A stretch of DNA of 64,000 nt, from the NCBI RefSeq assembly GCF_002288265.1, contig NZ_CP016778.1, positions 1 through 64,000 on the forward strand, written 5' to 3'. This DNA comes from Candidatus Planktophila versatilis (lineage in GTDB: Bacteria; Actinomycetota; Actinomycetes; Nanopelagicales; Nanopelagicaceae). Made by a program: the position numbers and the translations under genes. The notes beneath the pieces were generated by a model. The model ran no database searches, had not been told where the DNA came from, and saw only the letters and a program-made list of their open reading frames with translations. This document shows, piece after piece, positions 16,819-24,916 of the stretch (position 1 is the first letter of the stretch; each line of letters starts with the position of its first letter).

Positions 16819-17823
16819 TTAGTTAATCTTCAATACCGATTGGCGCTGCACTAGTTCAATCGGCACAACCATCTGCCTTACGACAGACTCTGGTTTTTCA
16901 ATCAACGCCATCACTTGCGATGCTGCAAGCTGGCCTAAGAAGCGCACGGGCTGCGCAACTGTTGTCAGCCCGAGCGTGACACCGAAATCATGTCCGTCAT
17001 AACCCACAATTGAAATATCTTCAGGTACGCGCATACCTTTCTTGCGCAGCGCCTGAAACACACCAAAGGCCATCTCATCTGATTCACAGAAGATCGCTGT
17101 GGGTAACTTCTTACGGGTTAAGAATTCCTCCATCGCAATCTCAGAGGTTGTACTAGTGAAATCTGAATACAGTTCATTTCTTGGGTTGAATTCAAGGTCG
17201 TTCGCCTGCAAGACCTCCATAAATCCCTGCAAGCGTTGGTTAGCCACTCTAAAGTCGAAGGCTGGTTCTTTCTGCCCAGTCATAATCGCAATATCGCGAT
17301 GGCCCATATCAACCAGGTGCTGGGTTGCAATTCTGCCGCCCAGCACGTCATCAATCGAAACCGATGAACAGAGCTCGCTGGCTACCCCCAGCAACGAAAC
17401 TGGAATACCGAGACTCAATAAACGCTCGAATTCTTTCTCGCTAGGCGGAAGAGAAATCACAATCAACCCATCGACCTTATCGACCAACTTCTTCTGCATC
17501 ATCACACGTTCACGCGCATCAACCTGGGCAAAGTTATAGAGCAGCAGATCAAGACCTGCTTCACGTAGCGCCTGTTCAACTCCAGAAATTGATTGTGAGA
17601 AATACCAACGCGAAATAAAGGGCGCGATCACACCGATCGTATTTGTCTTCTCGTTTTGCCCACGCGGCAATAAATCTGGGCGGACCGGATAATCTAAATC
17701 GCGAGCTGCATCAACAATCTTCTTACGGGTCTTCTCGTTGACATGATGGATTCCCCGCAGAGCGCGCGAGACAGTGGCCGGTGAGACCCCAGCCTTCTTC
17801 GCGATTTCGACGATGCCCGACAT
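16819..17823 (-). CDS. LacI-family transcriptional regulator
   Basis: The 334-residue protein opens with a LacI helix-turn-helix, IVEIAKKAGVSPATVSRALR (residues 4-23), and a hinge helix, then a periplasmic-binding-protein-like sugar sensor (about 60-330). It probably controls the adjacent GH32-ABC genes in response to their sugar and itself: its own upstream region carries the same GCAAAAA double repeat as the binding-protein promoter. Convergent with the permease genes. Effector identity is unknown. Confidence 0.92.
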   Translation of the reverse strand: MSGIVEIAKKAGVSPATVSRALRGIHHVNEKTRKKIVDAARDLDYPVRPDLLPRGQNEKTNTIGVIAPFISRWYFSQSISGVEQALREAGLDLLLYNFAQVDARERVMMQKKLVDKVDGLIVISLPPSEKEFERLLSLGIPVSLLGVASELCSSVSIDDVLGGRIATQHLVDMGHRDIAIMTGQKEPAFDFRVANQRLQGFMEVLQANDLEFNPRNELYSDFTSTTSEIAMEEFLTRKKLPTAIFCESDEMAFGVFQALRKKGMRVPEDISIVGYDGHDFGVTLGLTTVAQPVRFLGQLAASQVMALIEKPESVVRQMVVPIELVQRQSVLKIN

Positions 17824-17839
17824 AAGAGTTAAAGGCTAT

Positions 17840-17856
17840 GCAAAAAACTGCAAAAA
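17840..17856. promoter_or_regulatory. GCAAAAA direct-repeat element upstream of lacI-type gene
   Basis: GCAAAAA copies start at 17840 and 17850, 16 bp upstream of the regulator ATG (minus strand), with the same 10-bp period as at 13540-13556. The shared element at the two ends of the sugar locus suggests one regulator bound at both. Confidence 0.55.
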
Positions 17857-17974
17857 TCAATACCTCGATCCACGCGGGAGTTTTCCCCGTAATAGATATG
17901 TATATGTACACTCGGGCAATCTGCGCGCCTTGCCCTCGAATGGGGCGCCCTGACTCTCCAACGGAGGAGAACCC

Positions 17975-20260
17975 ATGAGAGCTTCTGCTGCTCTAAGTAA
18001 TGTCCAAGTAACAGGGACTAACCTAAATATCACTTACATCGTTTTGGCGGTGGCACTTGCTGCCCTTGGTATCGCCTATGCGTTGCGCCAGCAAGTACTT
18101 GCAGCCAACGATGGCACTGAGAAGATGCGCGAGATCGCTGAAGCTGTTCAAGAAGGAGCGGCGGCATATCTAGCCCGCCAGTTCCGCACCCTTTCTTATT
18201 TTGTAGGAATTGTTTTCTTCCTACTCTTCGCATTACCCGCCGACACAACTGCTATTCGCGTTGGTCGCTCCATCTTCTTCCTTGTTGGCGCTGGCTTCTC
18301 AGCTTTGGTTGGTTATAACGGTATGTGGCTGGCAGTTCGCGCCAACGTGCGCGTTGCTGAAGCTGCTCGTCAGAAAGATGGCACCAAGGCTGTTCAGATT
18401 GCTTTCCGCACAGGTGGCGTTGTTGGTATGACAACGGTAGGTCTAGGCCTAGTAGGAGCCGCACTCGTTGTTATTTTATTCCGCGAGAACGCACCTGTTG
18501 TTCTTGAAGGATTTGGTTTTGGTGCTGCGATGCTCGCGATGTTTATGCGCGTGGGTGGCGGAATCTTTACTAAGGCAGCTGATGTGGGAGCAGACCTCGT
18601 CGGTAAGGTTGAAAAAGGTATTCCAGAAGATGACCCACGAAATGCGGCAACAATTGCAGATAACGTGGGCGATAACGTCGGTGACTGCGCTGGTATGGCA
18701 GCAGACTTGTTCGAGTCATATGCGGTAACACTGGTTGCAGCGTTGATCTTGGGTAAGGCAGCTTTCGGTAACGAAGGTCTGATCTATCCGCTCATCGTTC
18801 CGGCAATCGGTATCGTCACAGCGGTAATCGGAATCTTCGCAACTCGCTTGCGTTCAACCGATAAGTCAGCAATGACAGCTATTAATCGCTCATTTTTCAT
18901 GTCAGCGATTATCTCTGCTGGCCTCACCGGCCTTGCAACATTTACGTACTTGCCAGGTAAGTTCAACTTGCTTACTAACTTCTCACCTACGGTGCTAGAA
19001 GAGGCAGGCAATATCAATCCACGCGTGCTGGCTTTTGGCGCAGTTATTATCGGAATCGTCCTTGCTGCTGCAATTCAAGTACTTACCGGCTTCTTTACTG
19101 AGACCGGCAAGCGCCCAGTAAATGATGTGGCAGCTTCCTCACAAACAGGTGCGGCCACAGTAATTCTGGCTGGTATCTCAGTTGGTTTTGAATCAGCTGT
19201 CTACTCTGCAATTCTGATTGCATCCGCAGTCTTCGGCGCCTTCTTACTCGGCGGCGGATCTGTTGTTCTCTCACTCTTTGCTATCGCACTAGCAGGAACC
19301 GGACTGCTCACGACAGTGGGTGTCATCGTTGCAATGGATACCTTCGGACCTATCTCAGATAATGCACAAGGCATCGCTGAAATGTCAGGTGATGTTAAGG
19401 GTGAAGGTGCACAGATTCTTACCTCACTGGATGCAGTCGGAAATACAACCAAGGCAATCACAAAGGGAATCGCAATTGCAACCGCAGTATTAGCTGCAAC
19501 GGCGCTCTTTGGCGCATTTACCGATGCCATTAAGGAAGCTGTCATTAAGGCAGTGGGTGAGGGCGCAGATGTTGCACTTGAATACCAAGGCATCCTTGAT
19601 ATTGCATCGCCTCGAAACCTCGTTGGTTTGATTATTGGAGCCGCAGTTGTCTTCCTCTTCTCAGGACTAGCGGTGAATGCGGTATCACGCGCGGCAAGTG
19701 CCGTTGTTGTTGAAGTTCGTAATCAATTCAAGATGCACCCAGGAATCATGAACGGCACTGAAAAGCCGGAATATGGTCGTGTGGTTGATATCTGTACTCG
19801 CGACTCACTTCGTGAATTGGTAACACCAGGTCTGCTAGCAGTCATGGCGCCAATCGCAGTGGGATTCGGTCTTGGCGTTGGTGCACTCGGTGCCTACCTA
19901 GCTGGTGCAATCGGCACTGGAACGCTAATGGCAGTCTTCCTATCTAACTCAGGTGGTGCATGGGATAACGCAAAGAAGATGGTTGAAGATGGTCACTACG
20001 GTGGCAAGGGCACAGAGGCACATGCTGCAACTGTTGTCGGAGACACCGTGGGAGATCCATTTAAGGACACCGCGGGTCCTGCTATTAACCCACTAATTAA
20101 GGTGATGAACCTGGTTGGCTTGTTAATTACTCCAGCAATTGTCAGCTTCGCACTTCCGGCGCAATCATCGATGTCGCTAGTGATTGCACTCGTTGCAACA
20201 GCGATCATTATTGGAGCGCTGATTCGTAATCGTCGTCAATCGACAACTATCGAATACTAA
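17975..20260 (+). CDS. hppA: Membrane-bound proton-pumping pyrophosphatase
   Basis: This enzyme couples PPi hydrolysis to ion transport across the membrane. The 761-residue protein has about 16 membrane helices and the PPi-binding signature DVGADLVGKVE near residue 203, followed by DNVGDCAGMAADLFESY, and a C-terminal GDTVGDPFKDTAGPA acidic cluster. The diagnostic position in GNTTKAIT (about residue 493) is Lys rather than Ala, which in this family marks potassium-independent H+ pumps. GGAGGAG precedes ATG 17975; TACACT at 17907-17912 is a possible -10. It recovers energy from PPi made in biosynthesis, useful in oligotrophs. Confidence 0.95.
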   Translation: MRASAALSNVQVTGTNLNITYIVLAVALAALGIAYALRQQVLAANDGTEKMREIAEAVQEGAAAYLARQFRTLSYFVGIVFFLLFALPADTTAIRVGRSIFFLVGAGFSALVGYNGMWLAVRANVRVAEAARQKDGTKAVQIAFRTGGVVGMTTVGLGLVGAALVVILFRENAPVVLEGFGFGAAMLAMFMRVGGGIFTKAADVGADLVGKVEKGIPEDDPRNAATIADNVGDNVGDCAGMAADLFESYAVTLVAALILGKAAFGNEGLIYPLIVPAIGIVTAVIGIFATRLRSTDKSAMTAINRSFFMSAIISAGLTGLATFTYLPGKFNLLTNFSPTVLEEAGNINPRVLAFGAVIIGIVLAAAIQVLTGFFTETGKRPVNDVAASSQTGAATVILAGISVGFESAVYSAILIASAVFGAFLLGGGSVVLSLFAIALAGTGLLTTVGVIVAMDTFGPISDNAQGIAEMSGDVKGEGAQILTSLDAVGNTTKAITKGIAIATAVLAATALFGAFTDAIKEAVIKAVGEGADVALEYQGILDIASPRNLVGLIIGAAVVFLFSGLAVNAVSRAASAVVVEVRNQFKMHPGIMNGTEKPEYGRVVDICTRDSLRELVTPGLLAVMAPIAVGFGLGVGALGAYLAGAIGTGTLMAVFLSNSGGAWDNAKKMVEDGHYGGKGTEAHAATVVGDTVGDPFKDTAGPAINPLIKVMNLVGLLITPAIVSFALPAQSSMSLVIALVATAIIIGALIRNRRQSTTIEY

Positions 20261-20284
20261 GAGCGAGTAACTTCCCCTACACGC

Positions 20285-23044
20285 ATGGCTAAAGTCTTTA
20301 AGAAGCTGGTGATTGTTGAATCACCGGCAAAAGCGCGCAAGATTGGCGGCTACCTCGGCGATGGTTACATCGTCGAGGCTAGCGTCGGTCATATCCGCGA
20401 CTTGCCGCAGCGAGCTGCTGATATTCCTAAAGAAGTAAAGAAGTTAGCTTGGTCGAAAGAGGGCGTCGATATTGAAAATGATTTCGCACCTTTATATGTC
20501 ATCAACCCTGATAAGAAGGCGAAGGTTGCCGAACTTAAAGAGTTGATGAAAGAGGCAGATGAGATCCTGCTGGCAACGGATGAAGACCGCGAAGGTGAAG
20601 CGATTGCTTGGCACTTAGTAGAAGTTCTGCAACCAAAGATTCCGATTAAGCGGATGGTCTTTAATGAAATTACCGAAGAGGCGATTAAGGCTGCCGTCGT
20701 TAACACCCGCGATCTTGATTACAACTTAATTGATGCCCAAGAAACAAGGCGCGTGCTAGACAGGCTTTTTGGATATCGGCTTTCACCAGTGCTTTGGAAG
20801 AAAGTGATGCCACGTATTTCAGCTGGGCGCGTGCAATCTGTTGCCACCAAGTTGATTGTGGAGAAAGAACGCGAACGAATGGCATTCATTTCCTCCTCTT
20901 GGTGGGATCTCAATGCCAAAACTGATCTTGGCTTTACCGCGCGGCTACTTTCGGTAGATGGCAAGAAAGTAGCTGCCACCAGTGACTTTGGGGCAGATGG
21001 CGCGGTAAAAGAAAAGTCCCTAAAAGATATTTTGTTATTGGATGAAAAACAGGCAACTGCACTCACCGAGAGCCTTAAGAGCACACCACTGACTGTGAAG
21101 TCGATGGAAGAGAGTCCGCGTACTGAACGTCCTAAGCCGCCATTTACTACATCGACTATGCAACAAGATGCGGGTTCACGTCTTGGGTGGGGCGCGCAAA
21201 TTACGATGCGTATTGCACAGCGCCTCTATGAAAACGGCTACATCACCTATATGCGTACCGATTCCATCAATTTATCTGACCAAGCAATCAAAGCTGCCCG
21301 CGCCTCAGCTGCTTCGCTTTATGGCAAAGACCATGTTTTCGAGACTGCTCGTGTGTATCAAGGAAAGACAAAGAATGCACAAGAGGCCCACGAAGCAATT
21401 AGACCGGCAGGTGATGTCTTTAAGACACCAGGTGAGTTAGCACCAGAGCTATCACGTGATGAGTTCGCACTCTATGACTTGATTTGGAAGCGCACTGTGG
21501 CATCGCAAATGGCTGATGCTAAGAAGATGCAGATGCGGGTTGATTTTGATGCAACGACAGCCGATAAGAAGGCAACCATCTTTCGCGCCAACGGCTCTGT
21601 TATTACCTTTGCTGGATTCCTCGCTGCCTATGACGATATTGCAACTGATGAAAGTAAAGATGAAGAATCTGAAGATCGCCGCCTGCCTGCAATGACAGTG
21701 GGCCAGTCGGTCAAAGTCGAGGAATACTCTTGTGAAGGCCACGACACAAAGCCACCAGCGCGTTATACCGAGCCAACTCTTGTGAAGAAGTTGGAAGAGC
21801 TTGGTATTGGCCGGCCATCAACATTTGCCTCCATCATTCAAACGATTCAAGACCGCGGCTATGTCTCAAAGCGTGGGCGCGCACTTGTGCCAACCTTCTT
21901 AGCATTTTCAGTCACAGGCCTATTAGAGGCTCACTTTACGAAGCTGGTGGATTATGACTTCACCGCATCAATGGAAGAAGATCTCGACAAGATTGCAGCA
22001 GGGGAAGCGGGCCGCGTTGATTGGCTCCGTGATTTCTACTACGGCGTCAATGGTGAGCCAGGACTTAATGAGTTAGCACTTGATCTCGGTGTGATTGACG
22101 CCCGAGCGACAAACACCATGAATCTATCTGACACTATTGAAATTCGGGTGGGGCGCTTTGGCCCTTATCTGCAAGAGAACCTACCTGATCAAGATCGCAA
22201 GCTGGCCAATATTCCAGAAGGTTTAGCACCAGATGAGCTCACACTTGCGAAAGCAATTGAGTTACTTGCCGCTCCATCAGGTGAACGCGAGTTAGGTGTT
22301 GACCCTAAGACAAACTTTGAAGTAGTTGCAAAATCGGGTCGCTTCGGTCCATACATCACTGAAATCTTTCCGGCGGAGCCGGTAGAACTTATCGACAAAG
22401 GTGAACCGAAGAAGAAGCGCAAAAAGAAAGATGCACCAAAGCCAAAGACGGCATCGCTTTTATCAACAATGAATCTAGACACCATCACACTGGATGATGC
22501 CTTGCAACTACTTTCACTGCCGCGCGTGCTGGGAACTAATAGCGCTGGCGATGAAATCACGGTTCAGAACGGTCGCTATGGCCCATATCTCAAAGCTGGC
22601 GCCGATTCGCGCACACTGACATCTGAGGATCAACTCTTTTCAATCAACCTAGATGAAGCACTTGAGATTTATTCAAAGCCAAAAGAGCGACGACGTGGTG
22701 TGGCAAAGCCGCCACTAAAAGAACTCGGTGTTGATCCGGGCAGTGAAAAACAAGTCATCATTAAAGATGGTCGCTTTGGTATGTATGTCACCGATGGCGA
22801 GACCAATGCAACGCTACGTCGTGGTGACACCCTGGAAGCGATGACACTTGAGCGTGGCCTAGAACTACTGGCCGGACGCCGTGCGTGGGAGGCAGAAAAT
22901 GGCCCATCTCCAAAGAAGTCACGGAAGAAAGCAGTAAAAGCAAAGCCAGGTGCAACTGCGCCAACGCTCACCAAGAACACAGTGAAGAAAGCTGCAACAA
23001 AGAAGAAGGCGGCTAAGAAGGCGAGCGGTAAGGCTAATAGTTAA
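20285..23044 (+). CDS. topA: DNA topoisomerase I
   Basis: TopA relaxes negative supercoils by single-strand passage. The 919-residue protein has a TOPRIM domain at about 7-130 (VIVESPAKARKI, TDEDREGEAIAWHL) and the catalytic Tyr in YITYMRTDS (about residue 322). Instead of zinc fingers the C-terminus carries at least four topo-C repeats marked by GRFGPY/GRYGPY/GRFGMY between residues 620 and 840, then a Lys/Ala-rich tail, the actinobacterial form. It starts 24 nt after hppA and may share its transcript. A small inverted repeat covers the stop. Confidence 0.96.
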   Translation: MAKVFKKLVIVESPAKARKIGGYLGDGYIVEASVGHIRDLPQRAADIPKEVKKLAWSKEGVDIENDFAPLYVINPDKKAKVAELKELMKEADEILLATDEDREGEAIAWHLVEVLQPKIPIKRMVFNEITEEAIKAAVVNTRDLDYNLIDAQETRRVLDRLFGYRLSPVLWKKVMPRISAGRVQSVATKLIVEKERERMAFISSSWWDLNAKTDLGFTARLLSVDGKKVAATSDFGADGAVKEKSLKDILLLDEKQATALTESLKSTPLTVKSMEESPRTERPKPPFTTSTMQQDAGSRLGWGAQITMRIAQRLYENGYITYMRTDSINLSDQAIKAARASAASLYGKDHVFETARVYQGKTKNAQEAHEAIRPAGDVFKTPGELAPELSRDEFALYDLIWKRTVASQMADAKKMQMRVDFDATTADKKATIFRANGSVITFAGFLAAYDDIATDESKDEESEDRRLPAMTVGQSVKVEEYSCEGHDTKPPARYTEPTLVKKLEELGIGRPSTFASIIQTIQDRGYVSKRGRALVPTFLAFSVTGLLEAHFTKLVDYDFTASMEEDLDKIAAGEAGRVDWLRDFYYGVNGEPGLNELALDLGVIDARATNTMNLSDTIEIRVGRFGPYLQENLPDQDRKLANIPEGLAPDELTLAKAIELLAAPSGERELGVDPKTNFEVVAKSGRFGPYITEIFPAEPVELIDKGEPKKKRKKKDAPKPKTASLLSTMNLDTITLDDALQLLSLPRVLGTNSAGDEITVQNGRYGPYLKAGADSRTLTSEDQLFSINLDEALEIYSKPKERRRGVAKPPLKELGVDPGSEKQVIIKDGRFGMYVTDGETNATLRRGDTLEAMTLERGLELLAGRRAWEAENGPSPKKSRKKAVKAKPGATAPTLTKNTVKKAATKKKAAKKASGKANS

Positions 23045-23064
23045 TTAATCCGAGGTGGATTAAT
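23044..23064. terminator. Short inverted repeat between convergent topA and vapC stops
   Basis: ATTAATCC (23044-23051), a 5-nt loop and GGATTAAT (23057-23064) form a perfect 8-bp stem overlapping both stop codons. It is AT-rich and lacks a long T-run, so a bidirectional terminator is plausible but weak. Confidence 0.4.
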
Positions 23065-23437
23065 AGAGAGTCAACTTTAATTTCTGCGCATTTGTCACCA
23101 TTTGCTTATCCAGAGTGATCACTCCGTCAATTAATGGTGAAATAGTTTCAGCTGTTGCCAGATGAATTGCATCTGCGGCTTTCACGGTAATCTCACTGGA
23201 ATAACTTTCAGCGCGGTTAAGAATTGTATTGCTGATATCAACAAAGGAAAATTGAGTTAACAACTGCTGAGCACGAGGTAATAGCAAATCGTTGAACTTA
23301 GTAACAGCCCGAAGCACCTCAACACTGGAAAGTCGAGAGGTAACAGGATGGTCCTTTAACACACTAGATAACTCAATACTGTTTGGTTCTTCGAAAACCG
23401 AGGCGAGAATTACCGAGCTATCAACATACCAACTCAA
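23060..23437 (-). CDS. vapC: PIN-domain toxin, VapC family
   Basis: The 125-residue protein fits the PIN ribonuclease fold: YVDSSVILA with Asp at residue 6, SVEVLRA with the conserved Glu near 39, AADAIHLATAE with Asp near 88, and GVITLDKQM with the fourth acidic residue near 109. VapC toxins cleave specific RNAs and are held by a co-encoded antitoxin. Its ATG overlaps the upstream antitoxin stop by four bases (ATGA), the usual TA arrangement with the antitoxin first. Confidence 0.88.
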   Translation of the reverse strand: MSWYVDSSVILASVFEEPNSIELSSVLKDHPVTSRLSSVEVLRAVTKFNDLLLPRAQQLLTQFSFVDISNTILNRAESYSSEITVKAADAIHLATAETISPLIDGVITLDKQMVTNAQKLKLTLY

Positions 23438-23805
23438 TAGCGTGCTTCTTCACGCTCTTTGAGAAACTCTGCTAAGAGACTTCTTCCATCGGGGTTTGGT
23501 AGTGGCTCGAAAACCTTTGGATCAAATTTAGCCTTTGCTGGAGTTATGAGCCCGGCATCAATGAGATCTTGAAGTGATGTCGGTTTAATAGCGCGAATCT
23601 CTGCAACTGGTTTTCCCCATTCGGTAACGATGACAATTTCACCGCTCTTTACAAGACCAAGTACTTTTGAGGCTTCTTGACGGAGTTCTCGGACACCGAC
23701 AGACAATTTCTTTGTGAGCATATCTTCAAAGAGAGAAGATTTTTTAGCTTTTGAAGGTGCCTTCTTCACTGCACGGGTTGCACTTTTTTTCGCTGATGTG
23801 GCCAT
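23434..23805 (-). CDS. Antitoxin, Phd/YefM-like
   Basis: Starting at ATG 23805, the 123-residue protein has a Lys/Ala-rich N-terminus of about 25 residues. A Phd/YefM-type fold follows: VGVRELRQEASKVLGLVKSGE, then IVIVTEWGKPVAEIRAI (about residues 36-75). The C-terminal tail would bind and block the PIN toxin. An earlier in-frame start (23847) is open but would lie within the operator; TACATT five nt before ATG 23805 supports the shorter, possibly leaderless, start. The long basic N-terminal extension is unusual for Phd/YefM. Confidence 0.82.
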   Translation of the reverse strand: MATSAKKSATRAVKKAPSKAKKSSLFEDMLTKKLSVGVRELRQEASKVLGLVKSGEIVIVTEWGKPVAEIRAIKPTSLQDLIDAGLITPAKAKFDPKVFEPLPNPDGRSLLAEFLKEREEARY

Positions 23806-23810
23806 GGCTA

Positions 23811-23841
23811 AATGTAGCACAAAAAGTAAAAGTGCTACATT
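23811..23841 (-). promoter_or_regulatory. Operator-promoter of the vapC toxin-antitoxin operon
   Basis: AATGTAGCAC (23811-23820) and GTGCTACATT (23832-23841) are a perfect 10-bp inverted repeat with an 11-bp spacer. On the minus strand the inner copy contains TACATT, a -10 candidate ending 5 nt before ATG 23805. Antitoxin bound here would block its own promoter. Confidence 0.7.
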
Positions 23842-23894
23842 ATCCACAGCCCCAGCTATTTACCCCCATTAATAGGAGTTTTTAGCTGCGCCGA

Positions 23895-23900
23895 TACACT
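23895..23900 (+). promoter_or_regulatory. Leaderless -10 for galE
   Basis: TACACT ends 6 nt before ATG 23907, and the context GATACACTTCC resembles GATAGACTTCC before the tmk fusion gene at 24903-24913. Confidence 0.55.
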
Positions 23901-23906
23901 TCCGTA

Positions 23907-24875
23907 ATGACCCCCGAGAGATGGCTGCTCACAGGTGGCGCTGGCTATATTGGCGCCCATATCGCAGATGAACTCATCTGCAATGATAAATCTGTAGTCA
24001 TCATTGATTCGCTCTATCAAGGCCTGGAATCCCGCATCACCTTCCTGCGGGCAAAACATAGCCTGGAGATTCCCTTTATCAAGTGCGATATCCGTGATTA
24101 CAACGAGATTGAAAGCTTAATCCGCGAATACAAGATCGATGGCATCATTCACACCGCGGCCCTAAAAGCTGTCGGTGAATCAATGGAAAAACCAGATGAG
24201 TATTTCCAAGTAAACCTAGAAGCAACTAATGAATTAATCGAAATAGCAAAGCGCAATGGAGTGAAGAAATTTATCTTCTCATCTACGGCGGCCGTCTATG
24301 GCAGTCCAGACACCATGGATCCATGCAAAGAAGATGGCCCGAAGGCACCCATCTCTCCTTATGGAGATTCAAAGTATCAAGCAGAATCAAAGGTGACCGC
24401 TTTTATTAATACACCCGGTAACCATGGAACATCACTGCGTTTCTTTAACGTGGTGGGTACAGCAGCACAAGAGCTACTCGATAACTCGGTCGAGAACTTA
24501 GTTCCCATTGTTCTAGGCAAATTAAATAAAGGCCAAGCTCCAGAGATCTTCGGCACCGACTACCCCACCGCCGATGGCACCTGTGTTCGCGATTATGTCG
24601 ATGTTCGAGATATTGCCCGCGCACATTTAGCGGCAGCCGATGCCACAACCCCACTGCCACCAGCGATGAACATCGGCACGGGGCGCGGGGCATCTGTGCG
24701 CGAGATCATTGATTTAGTTCTGCAAGCAACGAATAAGACTGAGACTGAAGTAATTAAGAGTCCGCGCCGAGCAGGAGATCCAGCGTTCTTATGTGCTGAT
24801 GTAACGCTAGCAAAAAGTGCGATGGGCTTTAGTTCTAAGTACTCACTAGAAGAGAGCATCCGCAGTCTGTTCTAG
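23907..24875 (+). CDS. galE: UDP-glucose 4-epimerase (GalE-like)
   Basis: The 322-residue short-chain dehydrogenase has GGAGYIGAHIADEL as NAD-binding glycine motif (residues 8-21). It also shows FSSTAAVYG with the catalytic Ser/Thr, and YGDSKYQAE with the Tyr-x3-Lys pair near residue 152. Closest to the GalE branch interconverting UDP-glucose and UDP-galactose, possibly also N-acetylated forms. It would supply sugar donors for the surface glycans encoded further right. The leaderless -10 and lack of a ribosome site fit ATG 23907. Confidence 0.88.
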   Translation: MTPERWLLTGGAGYIGAHIADELICNDKSVVIIDSLYQGLESRITFLRAKHSLEIPFIKCDIRDYNEIESLIREYKIDGIIHTAALKAVGESMEKPDEYFQVNLEATNELIEIAKRNGVKKFIFSSTAAVYGSPDTMDPCKEDGPKAPISPYGDSKYQAESKVTAFINTPGNHGTSLRFFNVVGTAAQELLDNSVENLVPIVLGKLNKGQAPEIFGTDYPTADGTCVRDYVDVRDIARAHLAAADATTPLPPAMNIGTGRGASVREIIDLVLQATNKTETEVIKSPRRAGDPAFLCADVTLAKSAMGFSSKYSLEESIRSLF

Positions 24876-24904
24876 GCTCTAAAGTCCTTATCTGATGCGC
24901 CCGA

Positions 24905-24910
24905 TAGACT
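24905..24910 (+). promoter_or_regulatory. Leaderless -10 for MFS-tmk fusion
   Basis: TAGACT ends exactly 6 nt before ATG 24917; no ribosome-binding sequence lies between. Confidence 0.55.
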
Positions 24911-24916
24911 TCCCTC

